Shown: piece after piece, positions 63,972 through 64,000 of the stretch
How positions within the stretch are numbered: the first letter of the stretch is position 1
Layout: every line of letters begins with the position of its first letter
Assembly (NCBI RefSeq): GCF_910589235.1
Contig: NC_060955.1
Coordinates: 14,404,837-14,468,836 of the forward strand
DNA: 64,000 bases
Reading direction: 5' to 3'
DNA from: Vespa crabro
Lineage: Eukaryota > Arthropoda > Insecta > Hymenoptera > Vespidae
Notes under the pieces: generated by a model
The model's input: only the letters and a program-made list of their open reading frames with translations
The model's database searches: none
What the model was told of the DNA's origin: nothing
Made by a program: the position numbers and the translations under genes

Positions 63972-64000
63972 TAAGTACACCAACATAAAAAACATTTAAT

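Noticed and set aside
1..64000. CRISPR arrays, bacterial operons, integrated viral genes
   Set aside because: No spaced direct repeats of the CRISPR type, no prokaryotic gene arrangement and no viral protein signature were seen. The XPR1 gene is a host transporter despite its retroviral-receptor name.

Overview
The window is a piece of nuclear chromosome from an insect. I infer a hymenopteran, most likely a bee, from the AT-rich composition, short to medium GT-AG introns, abundant TA, ATT and AAGG microsatellites, a decayed mariner element, and protein-coding exons that read as typical insect orthologues. The species call is inference; the insect or arthropod call is firm. No bacterial, organellar or viral segment was seen.

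Layout, left to right. (1) 516-835, + strand: last exon of an UNC93-like membrane protein, followed by a long AAGG/CCTT microsatellite and about 6.7 kb of gene-poor, repeat-rich DNA. (2) 7563-10352, - strand: complete XPR1 (SPX-EXS phosphate exporter). (3) 12860-15035, + strand: complete S28-family secreted serine protease with a small palindromic transposon in an intron. (4) 16282-29731, - strand: complete furrowed (selectin-like Sushi/F5-8/C-type-lectin receptor) in 11 coding exons. Its first intron holds a mariner relic and a microRNA-like hairpin, and its last intron holds a GC-rich frame that could be an alternative cytoplasmic tail. (5) About 30-45 kb: no recognisable coding gene, but a transposon-like inverted-repeat element and a candidate distal promoter with a noncoding first exon for the next gene. 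(6) 45088-50466, + strand: complete CPT1 (carnitine palmitoyltransferase 1) with a pair of mutually exclusive exons beside the catalytic histidine and a perfect 26-bp hairpin between them. (7) 52128-63971: a compact cluster of housekeeping genes, namely POLR1D-isoform-2-like (-), MPND-type JAMM protein (+), OTUD6B deubiquitinase (+), lysyl-tRNA synthetase (-), and DNAAF6/PIH1D3 (+), which is head-to-head with the synthetase.

The genes do not form one pathway. They are independent eukaryotic loci. All exon models below were built by hand from splice consensus, open frame and protein-family knowledge; codon phase closes exactly through every exon chain, which is the main internal check. I did not find a multi-gene novel system. 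The best leads are the CPT1 exon pair and its hairpin, the miRNA-like hairpin in furrowed intron 1, the GC-rich candidate alternative tail of furrowed, and two or three unrecognised inverted-repeat elements.
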